Assembly (NCBI RefSeq): GCF_001748225.1
Contig: NZ_BDFE01000008.1
Coordinates: 124,001-188,000, forward strand
DNA: 64,000 bases
Source: Desulfoplanes formicivorans
GTDB taxonomy: Bacteria; Desulfobacterota; Desulfovibrionia; Desulfovibrionales; Desulfomicrobiaceae
Direction: 5' to 3'
Shown: positions 28,049 through 35,642 of the stretch, one piece after another
How positions within the stretch are numbered: the stretch's first letter is position 1
Layout: each line of letters begins with the position of its first letter
Made by a program: the position numbers and the translations under genes
Notes under the pieces: generated by a model
Told to the model about the DNA's origin: nothing
The model's input: only the letters and a program-made list of their open reading frames with translations
Databases searched by the model: none

Positions 28049-28816
28049 TTACATGGTTTCTATGCAGGCGTAGGCACTGTGGTTGTGGATGGACTCCATG
28101 CTTTCCACCTCGACCTTGTAGCCGTGAACCTGGGGGTGCTTTGCCAGGTTTTGGGCCGCATTGCGGACAACGTCTTCCACAAAGGCTGCATTGTCAAAGG
28201 CCGCATCCGTGACAAATTTTTCGTCCTCCCGCTTGAGCAGGGCGTGAACCGGTGACGATCCCGCCTGCTGTCCAATATCGATGAGGTCCTCTATCCACAA
28301 GAGGCCTGAAAATCTGGCCTCGATCCTGACCATGGCGCGCTGGCTGTGGGCTCCATGGTCGCAGATGGCCAGGGAACATGGACACACGGTCATGACCGGC
28401 ACGTCCACACCGAGGATCATTTCCATGTCTCTGCCTTCGAGCCTGCCCTGCAGGGAGCATTGGTAATCCATGAGGGCCGGACTCTTGCTCACTGGCGCGC
28501 TCTGCTCCCGGAAATAGGGAAAACTGAAGTGCAGATGGGCCCGCTTGGCCTGGAGTCTAATGGTCAGATCCTCAAGCAATTGCTTGAAGCTGGCGTAATC
28601 GAGAATCCCGGTCCAATCTCCCAATGCCTCGAGAAAACGGCTCATGTGCGTTCCCTTGAACGCCGCAGGCAGATCGACACTCATGTCCATGGTGGCGACG
28701 GTATGCTGCTGTCCCTGTTCCCGATCGCGAACGATCAGGGGGTGGGTGAGATTCTTGACCCCGACCCTGTCAATGGCCAGGGGGACCCGTGACGGGCCAC
28801 TCTGAATATCCTGCAT
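28049..28816 (-). CDS. folE2: GTP cyclohydrolase FolE2 (type IB)
   Basis: FolE2 converts GTP to 7,8-dihydroneopterin triphosphate, the entry to folate and queuosine synthesis. It is the metal-promiscuous form used instead of zinc FolE. It has 255 residues with the metal-site Cys in [20 protein letters not shown] and the conserved Glu and His in [11 protein letters not shown] near the end. It begins immediately after the nikR stop, so the two are translationally coupled. queD, a later step in queuosine synthesis, is also in this window. FolE2 is often tied to metal limitation, which makes the pairing with a nickel regulator notable. Confidence 0.93.
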   Translation of the reverse strand: MQDIQSGPSRVPLAIDRVGVKNLTHPLIVRDREQGQQHTVATMDMSVDLPAAFKGTHMSRFLEALGDWTGILDYASFKQLLEDLTIRLQAKRAHLHFSFPYFREQSAPVSKSPALMDYQCSLQGRLEGRDMEMILGVDVPVMTVCPCSLAICDHGAHSQRAMVRIEARFSGLLWIEDLIDIGQQAGSSPVHALLKREDEKFVTDAAFDNAAFVEDVVRNAAQNLAKHPQVHGYKVEVESMESIHNHSAYACIETM

Positions 28817-29236
28817 CTAGATGATTTCCTTACCCGTGGTCGAGAGGCTGAGTTTTCCGTATTTGACCCCCTTGGTGGAGATCAGTCGCTGGGAGGTCTG
28901 GCGGATATGCTCTCCCTCGCCCCGCAGGATGAGCACTTCCATGCAATTGTGGTGGTCAAGGTGGACGTGCATGCTCACGGTGATCACGTCCAGGGCGTTA
29001 TGCTGGATCTCGGTGATTTTCTGGGCCAGATCGCTTTGATGGTGGTCGTAGACCAGGGTGAGCGTACCAACCATTTCCTTGTTCAGATCTTTCCATTCTT
29101 CTTCCACAAGGGTGTTGCGGATGAGATCGCGAATGGCTTCGGATCGGGTCTGATAACATTTTTCTTCACACAGGGCGTCGAATTTATCGAGGAGTTCGGA
29201 ATCCAGAGAAATCCCGAAGCGGATAGTTTTGCCCAT
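28817..29236 (-). CDS. nikR: nickel-responsive regulator NikR
   Basis: NikR is a ribbon-helix-helix repressor that binds DNA when loaded with Ni(II). It has 139 residues. The N-terminal RHH domain is [17 protein letters not shown] plus [12 protein letters not shown]. The C-terminal ACT-like domain carries the square-planar nickel site HVHLDHHNC (two His and the Cys), with the further His in YDHHQ. The start has AAGGAG upstream. Nickel control fits a genome with [NiFe] hydrogenases; its operators were not identified, and no nickel transporter genes lie next to it. Confidence 0.96.
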   Translation of the reverse strand: MGKTIRFGISLDSELLDKFDALCEEKCYQTRSEAIRDLIRNTLVEEEWKDLNKEMVGTLTLVYDHHQSDLAQKITEIQHNALDVITVSMHVHLDHHNCMEVLILRGEGEHIRQTSQRLISTKGVKYGKLSLSTTGKEII

Positions 29237-29378
29237 GCAGGTTCTCCTTGCGACAACATGGTTTACAAATGGATGATCCGTGGGGCACCTCTATGGTAGA
29301 GGATCTGGACCAGTCTGTCGGACAGGTCATCCTCATTTACAATGAAAAGGGGCAAAGGACAATGGATACCCTCTGGGA

Positions 29379-30032
29379 TTACAGGGTCAGCTGCATGAGC
29401 TTGACGGACATGTCCATGGTATGGAGGGCCTGTCGGGTGGTTTCGATTTCTCGGACCTGCCAGCCCTTCTGGATGAGTTGACCCCATACCGGCTGGGTGA
29501 CCGTACGTTCCGGGGTACCAAGAATGATGCGTCCTTTAGGGGCCAACATCCTGTCGAACAGGGTGGCAATGGGTTCGAAAAAGCGTTGTTCGTAGAGAAT
29601 GTCGCCTCCCCAGATGCAGTCGAAAACTGCCGGTCTGAAAGCCGGCCTGCACCAGTCCATCTGAACCCACAAGGGAGAGGGAACCTGGTTGATGGCCGTG
29701 TTTTTCCGGGCAAAATAAACCGCAGGCCATTCATAGTCCAAGGCCACGACCCGGGCACCCAGAGATGAGGCAATCAGGGCCGTGAGGCCCAGGCCGCAGC
29801 CCAGATCCAGACATCGTTTGCCCCGGATGGATTCCGGATTGTCCTCAAGCCACCGGGCAAGGACCAGGCTGGCAGGCCAGAGTTCAACCCAATAGGGAAT
29901 ATGGTTGTCGTCTCCCTCATCTTCCATGGCGTCCCACAGGGTTTCAAGGTCGGCGATACGCTCAAGAGCCCAGGTTCGTCCGGCAATGTCCACGTGGATG
30001 CGTGAGGTTGGCCAGGTGGTGAAATCAAGCAT
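29379..30032 (-). CDS. class I SAM-dependent methyltransferase (METTL/PrmA-like)
   Basis: This protein of about 217 residues has the SAM-binding motif CLDLGCGLGLTALIASSLGA and the following acidic VVALDYEWPAV. It also has the IPYWVELWPAS segment characteristic of the protein-lysine methyltransferase 16-like group, and a WGGDILYE motif after strand 4. The substrate is probably a protein, but it cannot be named. I start at ATG 30032; the frame is open to 30170 but the extra 46 residues look non-coding. No good ribosome-binding site is visible. It follows gpt by 210 nt. Confidence 0.78.
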   Translation of the reverse strand: MLDFTTWPTSRIHVDIAGRTWALERIADLETLWDAMEDEGDDNHIPYWVELWPASLVLARWLEDNPESIRGKRCLDLGCGLGLTALIASSLGARVVALDYEWPAVYFARKNTAINQVPSPLWVQMDWCRPAFRPAVFDCIWGGDILYEQRFFEPIATLFDRMLAPKGRIILGTPERTVTQPVWGQLIQKGWQVREIETTRQALHTMDMSVKLMQLTL

Positions 30033-30242
30033 GCATGAAAACAGGTGTGAAGATGGCAGTCGGCCGTGGAAAACGGTCTTCTGGTTGAAGTGTCCTGTTG
30101 CCGAAGGTGGTGGCACGTACGCCCTTTGGCGGCTAACCAGACACAGGACCGGGCGAGGATCATGGCTCAAGATCCAGTCTTGGAATATGGATGCACTGGA
30201 AAGGCCGTCAGATCGCCACGCGCAGGGTGTTGTAGCCTGTTC

Positions 30243-30752
30243 TTATTCTTTGGACGAAGGATTCTGCTTTGTGGCTGCTTGGCGTTGCGCAATGGGCTCG
30301 GCAAGTCTGAGCTCGGAATCCCAGGGAAACAGAACCCAGGTGTCCTGGCTGACCTCGGTGACAAAGGTGTCCACGAGAGGTTTTCCCTGGGGTTTGGCAT
30401 ACACCGTGGCAAAATGGGCCTTGGGCAGCATCTGGCGGATCACTCCGGCAGTCTTGCCGGTATCCACGAGATCGTCGATGATGATCCAGTCCTGGCCGTC
30501 GCCTTCCACGGCCTTGAGAACCGAAATGTCTCCCTGGGACTGCCATGAATAGCTGACCACGCAGACCGTATCCACCAGACGAATTTCCAATTCTCTGGCA
30601 ACAATGGCCGCAGGAACCAGTCCGCCCCGGGTGACGGCAATAATGCCTTTCCAGGTTCCCTGGTTCATGATTTTCCAGGTCAGGGCCTTGGCATCTTGGT
30701 GGAGCTGTTCCCAGGACACCGGGTACATTTTCGTGTATCTGTCTGTTGGCAT
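30243..30752 (-). CDS. gpt: xanthine-guanine phosphoribosyltransferase
   Basis: Gpt salvages guanine and xanthine by transferring phosphoribose from PRPP. It has 169 residues with the PRPP-binding motif WIIIDDLVDTGKTA, the N-terminal AVTRGGLVPAA loop and the C-terminal TWVLFPWDSE box near the base-binding site. It directly follows the BMP-type ABC permease pair by 54 nt, so uptake of nucleosides or bases and their salvage appear to be in one operon. Confidence 0.94.
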   Translation of the reverse strand: MPTDRYTKMYPVSWEQLHQDAKALTWKIMNQGTWKGIIAVTRGGLVPAAIVARELEIRLVDTVCVVSYSWQSQGDISVLKAVEGDGQDWIIIDDLVDTGKTAGVIRQMLPKAHFATVYAKPQGKPLVDTFVTEVSQDTWVLFPWDSELRLAEPIAQRQAATKQNPSSKE

Positions 30753-30806
30753 GATGAAAAGGATGCAAAAGATGAAAATAAAGGAAAAAAAGACGACAAG
30801 GAGCGC

Positions 30807-31727
30807 TCAATCCGCGGGTTCGATGTTCACGCCCAGAGCGCCGGGAGCCTGGGAGCCCTTGCCCTTGATGGAGGACAGGACCAGCACGAGGATGGTCAGG
30901 GCGTAGGGGAGCATCATCAGGAGGGATGACGGAATATTGGTGCCCACGGCCTGAAGCCGGAACTGAAAGGCCATGACGCCGCCGAAGAGGTAGGCCCCAA
31001 GAACCGCCTTGCCTGGTTTCCAGAAGGCAAAGATGACCAGGGCCACGGCGATCCAGCCTCTGCCTGCAGTGATTCCGTTGGTCCACAGATGGGTATAGGC
31101 CAGGGAGAGATAAGCCCCACCAAGGCCGATGAAAAAACCGCCCGTCAGGATGCCTGCCCAGCGGTACGCCTTGATGTTGATGCCGGCAGCCAGGGCTGCG
31201 TCAGGATATTCACCCACGGAACGCAGGGCCAGGCCTGTCTGGGTGTGCCTGAACACGAACCAGACCAGCACGGGAAGACAATAGGACGTGTAGATCAGGG
31301 CGTCATGATGAAAGGCAATGGGACCAATGATGGGTATGGAACCGAGCAGGGGGAAGGAAAAGGGAGTAAAACCGGGCGCATTCTGGCCCACGAACGGAGT
31401 GCCCCAATAATTGGCCAGTCCGGTTCCCAGAATGGTCAAAGCAAGGCCCGAAACAACCTGATTCCCCTGAAAATGCAGGCAGACAATCCCGTGAATGGCT
31501 CCCATGAGGGCTCCGAAAGCCCCGCCGGCCAAAAAGCCGAGCCAGGGATTGCCTGTGAGCATGGCGACGAGAAAGCCTCCGAACGCCCCGCAGAGCATCA
31601 TTCCCTCTACCCCGAGATTGAGCACCCCGGATTTCTCGGTGATGATTTCTCCAAGGGTGGCATAAAGGATCGGGGTCCCGGACTGGATGGTCGCTGCAAA
31701 AAGAGGAATAAGGACGTCGATGTTCAT
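30807..31727 (-). CDS. ABC transporter permease, nucleoside (BMP-linked) type
   Basis: This 306-residue integral membrane protein has about 8-9 hydrophobic segments, with the family core GEIITEKSGVLNLGVEGMMLCGAF split around residue 30. Further motifs include GNQVVSGLALTILGTGL, typical of the NupQ/YufQ (BPD_transp_2) permeases. It forms the second half of a heterodimeric nucleoside importer with the upstream permease. The C terminus is hydrophilic. It lies 221 nt downstream of the first permease gene, with an inverted repeat between. Confidence 0.9.
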   Translation of the reverse strand: MNIDVLIPLFAATIQSGTPILYATLGEIITEKSGVLNLGVEGMMLCGAFGGFLVAMLTGNPWLGFLAGGAFGALMGAIHGIVCLHFQGNQVVSGLALTILGTGLANYWGTPFVGQNAPGFTPFSFPLLGSIPIIGPIAFHHDALIYTSYCLPVLVWFVFRHTQTGLALRSVGEYPDAALAAGINIKAYRWAGILTGGFFIGLGGAYLSLAYTHLWTNGITAGRGWIAVALVIFAFWKPGKAVLGAYLFGGVMAFQFRLQAVGTNIPSSLLMMLPYALTILVLVLSSIKGKGSQAPGALGVNIEPAD

Positions 31728-31778
31728 GGTAACGGTGTTTCGTTGTTGGAAGGCATGTTTTTTTCGTCAAGGTGCGCG

Positions 31779-31819
31779 GTTTGAAGTACGCGGTTTCCGG
31801 TGCGCAGTGTACTTCAAAC
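31779..31819. repeat. 11-bp inverted repeat between the two permease genes
   Basis: GTTTGAAGTAC (31779-31789) and GTACTTCAAAC (31809-31819) can form a stem with a 19-nt, GC-rich loop. There is no long T-run. It may modulate expression or mRNA stability between the permease genes. Confidence 0.5.
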
Positions 31820-31948
31820 AGTAGGTGATTTGTGTTTTCCCGGACAGGGCCGGCACGGTTGCCTTGTCTGGAAATTACGGCAGACTCTATGTATCCACAT
31901 CACGGGTTGCTGTGCACTGCATGCTGAGCCTTCCTGTACGTTGAAAAA

Positions 31949-33025
31949 CTATTTTCCGGACGATTTTTTTCTGCCCGAAATCGTGTAATGCTGGAAAAAA
32001 CTGCTTGCCAGAATAGTCAGGAGGATCAGCCCCTCCATGACGCTGCCAAAAGCGGCCGGGACCTGGAGGTCGAGCTGAATGCCTTCCACGCCCACGCGAA
32101 GTCCGGCCAGAAGAAACGAGGCCACGCCAATGGACAGGGGGTTGAGGCGGGCCAGCCAGGCAACGACAATGGCCGTGTAGCCGTATCCGGCCATGATGGT
32201 TGGCTCAAGGCGGTTCAGGGAAGACGATGCTTCCAGAAATCCCGCCCATCCGGCCAGGGCCCCGGAAAAAACCATGACCATGACGATCAGTCCGTTATAG
32301 GGAAGCCCGGCGTATTTGGCGGCACGCGCGTTTTCACCGCAGGCCTTGAGGGCGAATCCGTACCGGGTGTACTTGAGAAAAACGGTCATGAGCATGCCGA
32401 TGACCATGCAAAGCACAATTCCCCAGCTCACATTGGTTTCTCCAATAAATCCCACTATGGCGCCTGGAGAAAATGTCGGAGTCATGGGCATGCCGAAACT
32501 GGCCGGGTCCTTCCATGGGCCATAGACCAGATACTCCAGGACAAGGATGCCGATGTAGTTGAGCATCAGGGTGACAATGATTTCGTTGACCCGGAGCTTG
32601 ATTTTCAGCAGGGCCGGGATGAGTCCCCACAAGCCGCCCAAAAGGGTGGCGCATGCCAGCATCAGGGGAAGGAGAAGGTACCAGGGCAGACCGGGAAAGG
32701 TCAGGGCCGCCCAGGTGGCTCCCACACTGCCCAGGGCGTACTGGCCTTCGGCACCGATATTCCAGATTTGTAGCCTGAACGTGATGGCCACGCCCAGGGA
32801 ACACAGAAAAATGGGCACAGCCTTGGCCAGACAGTCCTGAATGGCCCAGCTTGTCCCGAATCCGGATTCGAGAAAAAGGAGTATGCCGCCCAGAGCCGGT
32901 TTTCCCTGCAGGGCCAAGAGTCCTGCGCTCACAATCAGGGAAACCAGAACAGCCGAGCTGAGAACAAGACAGGTTCCCCACCAGGGGAGGGGAACCTGTC
33001 TTTTGTGCACGCGGATATCGAGCAT
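31949..33025 (-). CDS. ABC transporter permease, nucleoside (BMP-linked) type
   Basis: This 358-residue membrane protein of the NupP/YufP type has a first helix at about residues 18-38, then about 8 more hydrophobic segments. Conserved segments are LQIWNIGAEGQYALGSVG, LKIKLRVNEIIVTLMLNYI and YGFALKACGENARAAKYAG. It lies 12 nt after the substrate-binding protein gene and pairs with the second permease. The usual gene for the double ATPase of this transporter class is missing between the binding protein and the permeases. Confidence 0.9.
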   Translation of the reverse strand: MLDIRVHKRQVPLPWWGTCLVLSSAVLVSLIVSAGLLALQGKPALGGILLFLESGFGTSWAIQDCLAKAVPIFLCSLGVAITFRLQIWNIGAEGQYALGSVGATWAALTFPGLPWYLLLPLMLACATLLGGLWGLIPALLKIKLRVNEIIVTLMLNYIGILVLEYLVYGPWKDPASFGMPMTPTFSPGAIVGFIGETNVSWGIVLCMVIGMLMTVFLKYTRYGFALKACGENARAAKYAGLPYNGLIVMVMVFSGALAGWAGFLEASSSLNRLEPTIMAGYGYTAIVVAWLARLNPLSIGVASFLLAGLRVGVEGIQLDLQVPAAFGSVMEGLILLTILASSFFQHYTISGRKKSSGK

Positions 33026-33037
33026 GTTTATTCGGTG

Positions 33038-34102
33038 TTATTTGGTTGAGCCCTGCACGCCCTGGACAAGCCAGTCCATGCCCAGCAATTGCTCGTCAGT
33101 GGCGCTTGTGCCGGCCGGGATGACCACCTTGCCGGTCTGATCCTTGACGGGACCGGCAAATACCTTGAGGGTACCGTCAATAATGGCTTTTTTGGCAGCC
33201 AGCACCTTTTCCTGGAGGTCCTGGGGAACCATGGGGCCAAAGGGCGCGAGATCAATAATACCGGATTCCAGCCCGGGCCAGTAACTTCCGGTCTTCCAGG
33301 TTCCGTTCTGTACCTGGGTGACGATCTTCTTGTAGAAAGGACCCCAGTTCCATACCGGAGCGGTCAGGTGGGCCTTGGGAGCGAAGCGGGACATGTCCGA
33401 ATTGTACCCAAGGGAATATTTGCCTGCTTCCTGGGCTGCTTCCTGAACCCCAGGCGTGTCCTGGTGCTGGGCGATGACGTCACACCCTGTTTCCAGCAGA
33501 CTCTTGCCCCCTTCTTTTTCCGTGGCAGGATCATACCAGGTTTTGGTCCAGACAACATTGACCTGGGCATGGGGATTGACCGCCTGGACACCCAGGGTGA
33601 AGGCGTTGATGCCCCGGATGACTTCGGGGATGGGGAACGCGGCCACGTAGCCGATCTTGTTGGAAGTGGTCATGCCTCCGGCAACCATGCCCGAGAGATA
33701 GCGGGCCTGATACATGCGGCCGAAATAGTTGCCCACGTTTTTGGATGATTTGTAGCCCGAACAGTGCATGAACACGGCTTTGGGAAACTGCCTGGCAACC
33801 TTGAGGGTCGGATCCATGTAACCGAAACTGGTGGTGAAGATCAGGTCGTACCCCTTGCGGGCCATGTTCTTGATCACCCGTTCGGAATCGGCGCCTTCGG
33901 GTACGGCCTCCACATAGGATGAGGTGACCCCTGGCATCTTGTCGATGGCCTGGCGACCCAGTTCATGGGCATAGGTCCAGCCGGCATCTCCGATATGTCC
34001 TATGTACACGTAACCGACCTTGATATCCTTTGCCCCGGCAGTACCTACTCCGGCGCATACCAATGCGATCATTGTCGAAAGCAGTGTGAAAAAACGAATC
34101 AT
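33038..34102 (-). CDS. BMP-family ABC transporter substrate-binding protein
   Basis: This 354-residue periplasmic binding protein of the basic membrane protein (Med/PnrA-like) family is usually specific for purine nucleosides. The signal peptide is residues 1-24 (LLSTMIALVCAGVGTAGA), with no lipobox Cys seen. The body starts IKVGYVYIGHIGDAGWTYAH, matching the family's N-terminal box, and continues with KTWYDPATEKEGGKSLLETG. The start at 34102 is preferred because AGGAG lies 8 nt before it; an ATG 6 nt upstream is too close. It is the first gene of the transporter-gpt run. Confidence 0.91.
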   Translation of the reverse strand: MIRFFTLLSTMIALVCAGVGTAGAKDIKVGYVYIGHIGDAGWTYAHELGRQAIDKMPGVTSSYVEAVPEGADSERVIKNMARKGYDLIFTTSFGYMDPTLKVARQFPKAVFMHCSGYKSSKNVGNYFGRMYQARYLSGMVAGGMTTSNKIGYVAAFPIPEVIRGINAFTLGVQAVNPHAQVNVVWTKTWYDPATEKEGGKSLLETGCDVIAQHQDTPGVQEAAQEAGKYSLGYNSDMSRFAPKAHLTAPVWNWGPFYKKIVTQVQNGTWKTGSYWPGLESGIIDLAPFGPMVPQDLQEKVLAAKKAIIDGTLKVFAGPVKDQTGKVVIPAGTSATDEQLLGMDWLVQGVQGSTK

Positions 34103-34233
34103 TGTCATCACTCCTGGAAAGTTGGTAAAAGACAGTGGCCATAACAAATGGCTGGGCTTTGAGCCTCAGCCAAGGGTCTTGCAGCAAACGTGATTTGTCC
34201 CGATACCCTAGAGTTCACGACCTGGCAATAGAA

Positions 34234-34764
34234 TCAGGCGCTGTGTATCCATGTCCGGATGCGCTGGACCTCATCGGGCCAGTCAGGTCCCAGCCGGCGG
34301 TTGAGAAAAAGGGAAAAGACCACGTCGAGATAACCAAGGCATGTTTCCATCAGGTACATTTTTTCCAGGAAAATGGCATCGGGGTCGTCCCCCTCTTCCA
34401 CATGGGTGTCCACCTTGGGGGTCTTGAGCCCGGTCAGGGCAAAATTGTCGGCATTGATCTGGACCTGCCAGACGTTTTCGTCGTGTTCGATGCGCAGCTT
34501 GGCCTGGCCGACCTTCTTGCCGGTCTTGAGCCCGGCCCGGGCCTCTCTGAGTTCGGCCATGGGACCGCTGCATACGGCAGTTTCCTTGCCTTCCCCTTCG
34601 CCGCCCTGGACAGCGATCCGCTGCTCGACGAGCAGGACAAAGCTTTCGCCTGTTGGGGTTTGAAACATTCCTTGCTGCTGTTCGCTCGTGGCCCAGAGCC
34701 AGGTCAGGAAATCCTGGCCGATATTTGATCCCTGCTCTGCCGCACGTTCAAGATTGATATCCAT
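34234..34764 (-). CDS. hypothetical protein, possible C-terminal half of RdgC
   Basis: This 176-residue soluble protein has a FLTWLWATSEQQQ segment (about residues 19-31) and a strand-rich KLRIEHDENVWQVQINADN region. These resemble the C-terminal part of RdgC-type nucleoid proteins. It starts 22 nt after the stop of the gene that matches the N-terminal part of RdgC. I therefore suggest the two form one split RdgC-like protein; this rests on weak pattern similarity. If wrong, it is a co-operonic protein of unknown function. Confidence 0.55.
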   Translation of the reverse strand: MDINLERAAEQGSNIGQDFLTWLWATSEQQQGMFQTPTGESFVLLVEQRIAVQGGEGEGKETAVCSGPMAELREARAGLKTGKKVGQAKLRIEHDENVWQVQINADNFALTGLKTPKVDTHVEEGDDPDAIFLEKMYLMETCLGYLDVVFSLFLNRRLGPDWPDEVQRIRTWIHSA

Positions 34765-34786
34765 ACGATTGTTTCCCGGGGTCCTG

Positions 34787-35401
34787 CTAGATAAAGATGG
34801 TCGGTTCCAGATTTTCCAATTCTTCGAGACGGTGAAGGCCCATGGCGCCCAGGGCCTGGAAAAACGGTGTCTGGGGTTCCAGATTCAGGCCAAAGGTCTT
34901 GGTGAAGAGTTCCTCGAAGAGTTCCTTGACCTTGTCTGTTGTGTTGCCAAGGTACACGAGCTGTTTGTCCGTATCCCAGACAACATTGAAATAGGCGGGA
35001 ATGGGCAGTGTTCTGGCCCGGAGTTTGAGTTTGACCTGTTCCTTGATTTCGGTCTTCTGATCTCTGGTCAGGAATTTCTTGCCCTGGGCTTTCATCAGTT
35101 CCAGTTGATGCTCCATGGCTAGCTGAACATGCTTTTTCAGGACCGCTGCCGGGATGCGTCGGGTGTCGATGCGCAGACTGAAGGCGAGGTAGGCCCCTTT
35201 TTCCGGCGGGGCGGTTTTCCATTGTTCGTCAAGCATGTTGTCGAAACAGACCCAGCCGAAAGAGCGTTCGTCAGCGGTTTCGTCAATATCCCTGAAGGCG
35301 AAGGTACGAAGTCTTTCGTTGACCTCGGCCCAGAGTTCCTTGGGAACTTCTTCGACAATGCGGTATCGTGTCAGACTGGTGGAAGCGGCAAGAATGGACA
35401 T
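34787..35401 (-). CDS. RdgC-like recombination-associated protein (short form)
   Basis: This 204-residue protein has RdgC-type features: RSFGWVCFDNMLDE near residue 50-60, and the long charged helix KTEIKEQVKLKLRARTLP, after which RdgC has an Asp-anchored strand (NVVWDTDKQLVYLGN here). A final segment, ELFTKTFGLNLEPQTP, follows. RdgC binds double-stranded DNA as a ring and limits RecA action. E. coli RdgC is about 300 residues, so this is short, and the missing part may be the downstream gene. The start at 35401 has GGGAGA upstream. It is divergent from the GH57 gene. Confidence 0.72.
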   Translation of the reverse strand: MSILAASTSLTRYRIVEEVPKELWAEVNERLRTFAFRDIDETADERSFGWVCFDNMLDEQWKTAPPEKGAYLAFSLRIDTRRIPAAVLKKHVQLAMEHQLELMKAQGKKFLTRDQKTEIKEQVKLKLRARTLPIPAYFNVVWDTDKQLVYLGNTTDKVKELFEELFTKTFGLNLEPQTPFFQALGAMGLHRLEELENLEPTIFI

Positions 35402-35642
35402 GGGATCTCCCTGGAAATCCGGCAGCAGGTAGCATGGGAAATTCATCCTGAAAACGGGTTGCTACTTGCCCTGTTTTGTCCGTAAAGGCAAATGAAACAA
35501 CAGGGCGCATGTGCTGGGAATAATATGATATAATAATGAATAAATTAAATAGGATATAAACTAAATCGCGGAATGGTGTCCCCGTGTGGACGCCATCTTC
35601 CTGCTGGTTGACGAAAACGCATGTCCCCTAATCGGAGTTTAT
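35402..35642. promoter_or_regulatory. AT-rich divergent promoter region
   Basis: The segment 35518-35565 is much richer in A/T than its surroundings and contains overlapping TATAAT-like elements (TATGATATAATAATG). It separates rdgC (-) from the GH57 gene (+). Exact -35/-10 assignments are not clear. Confidence 0.45.
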
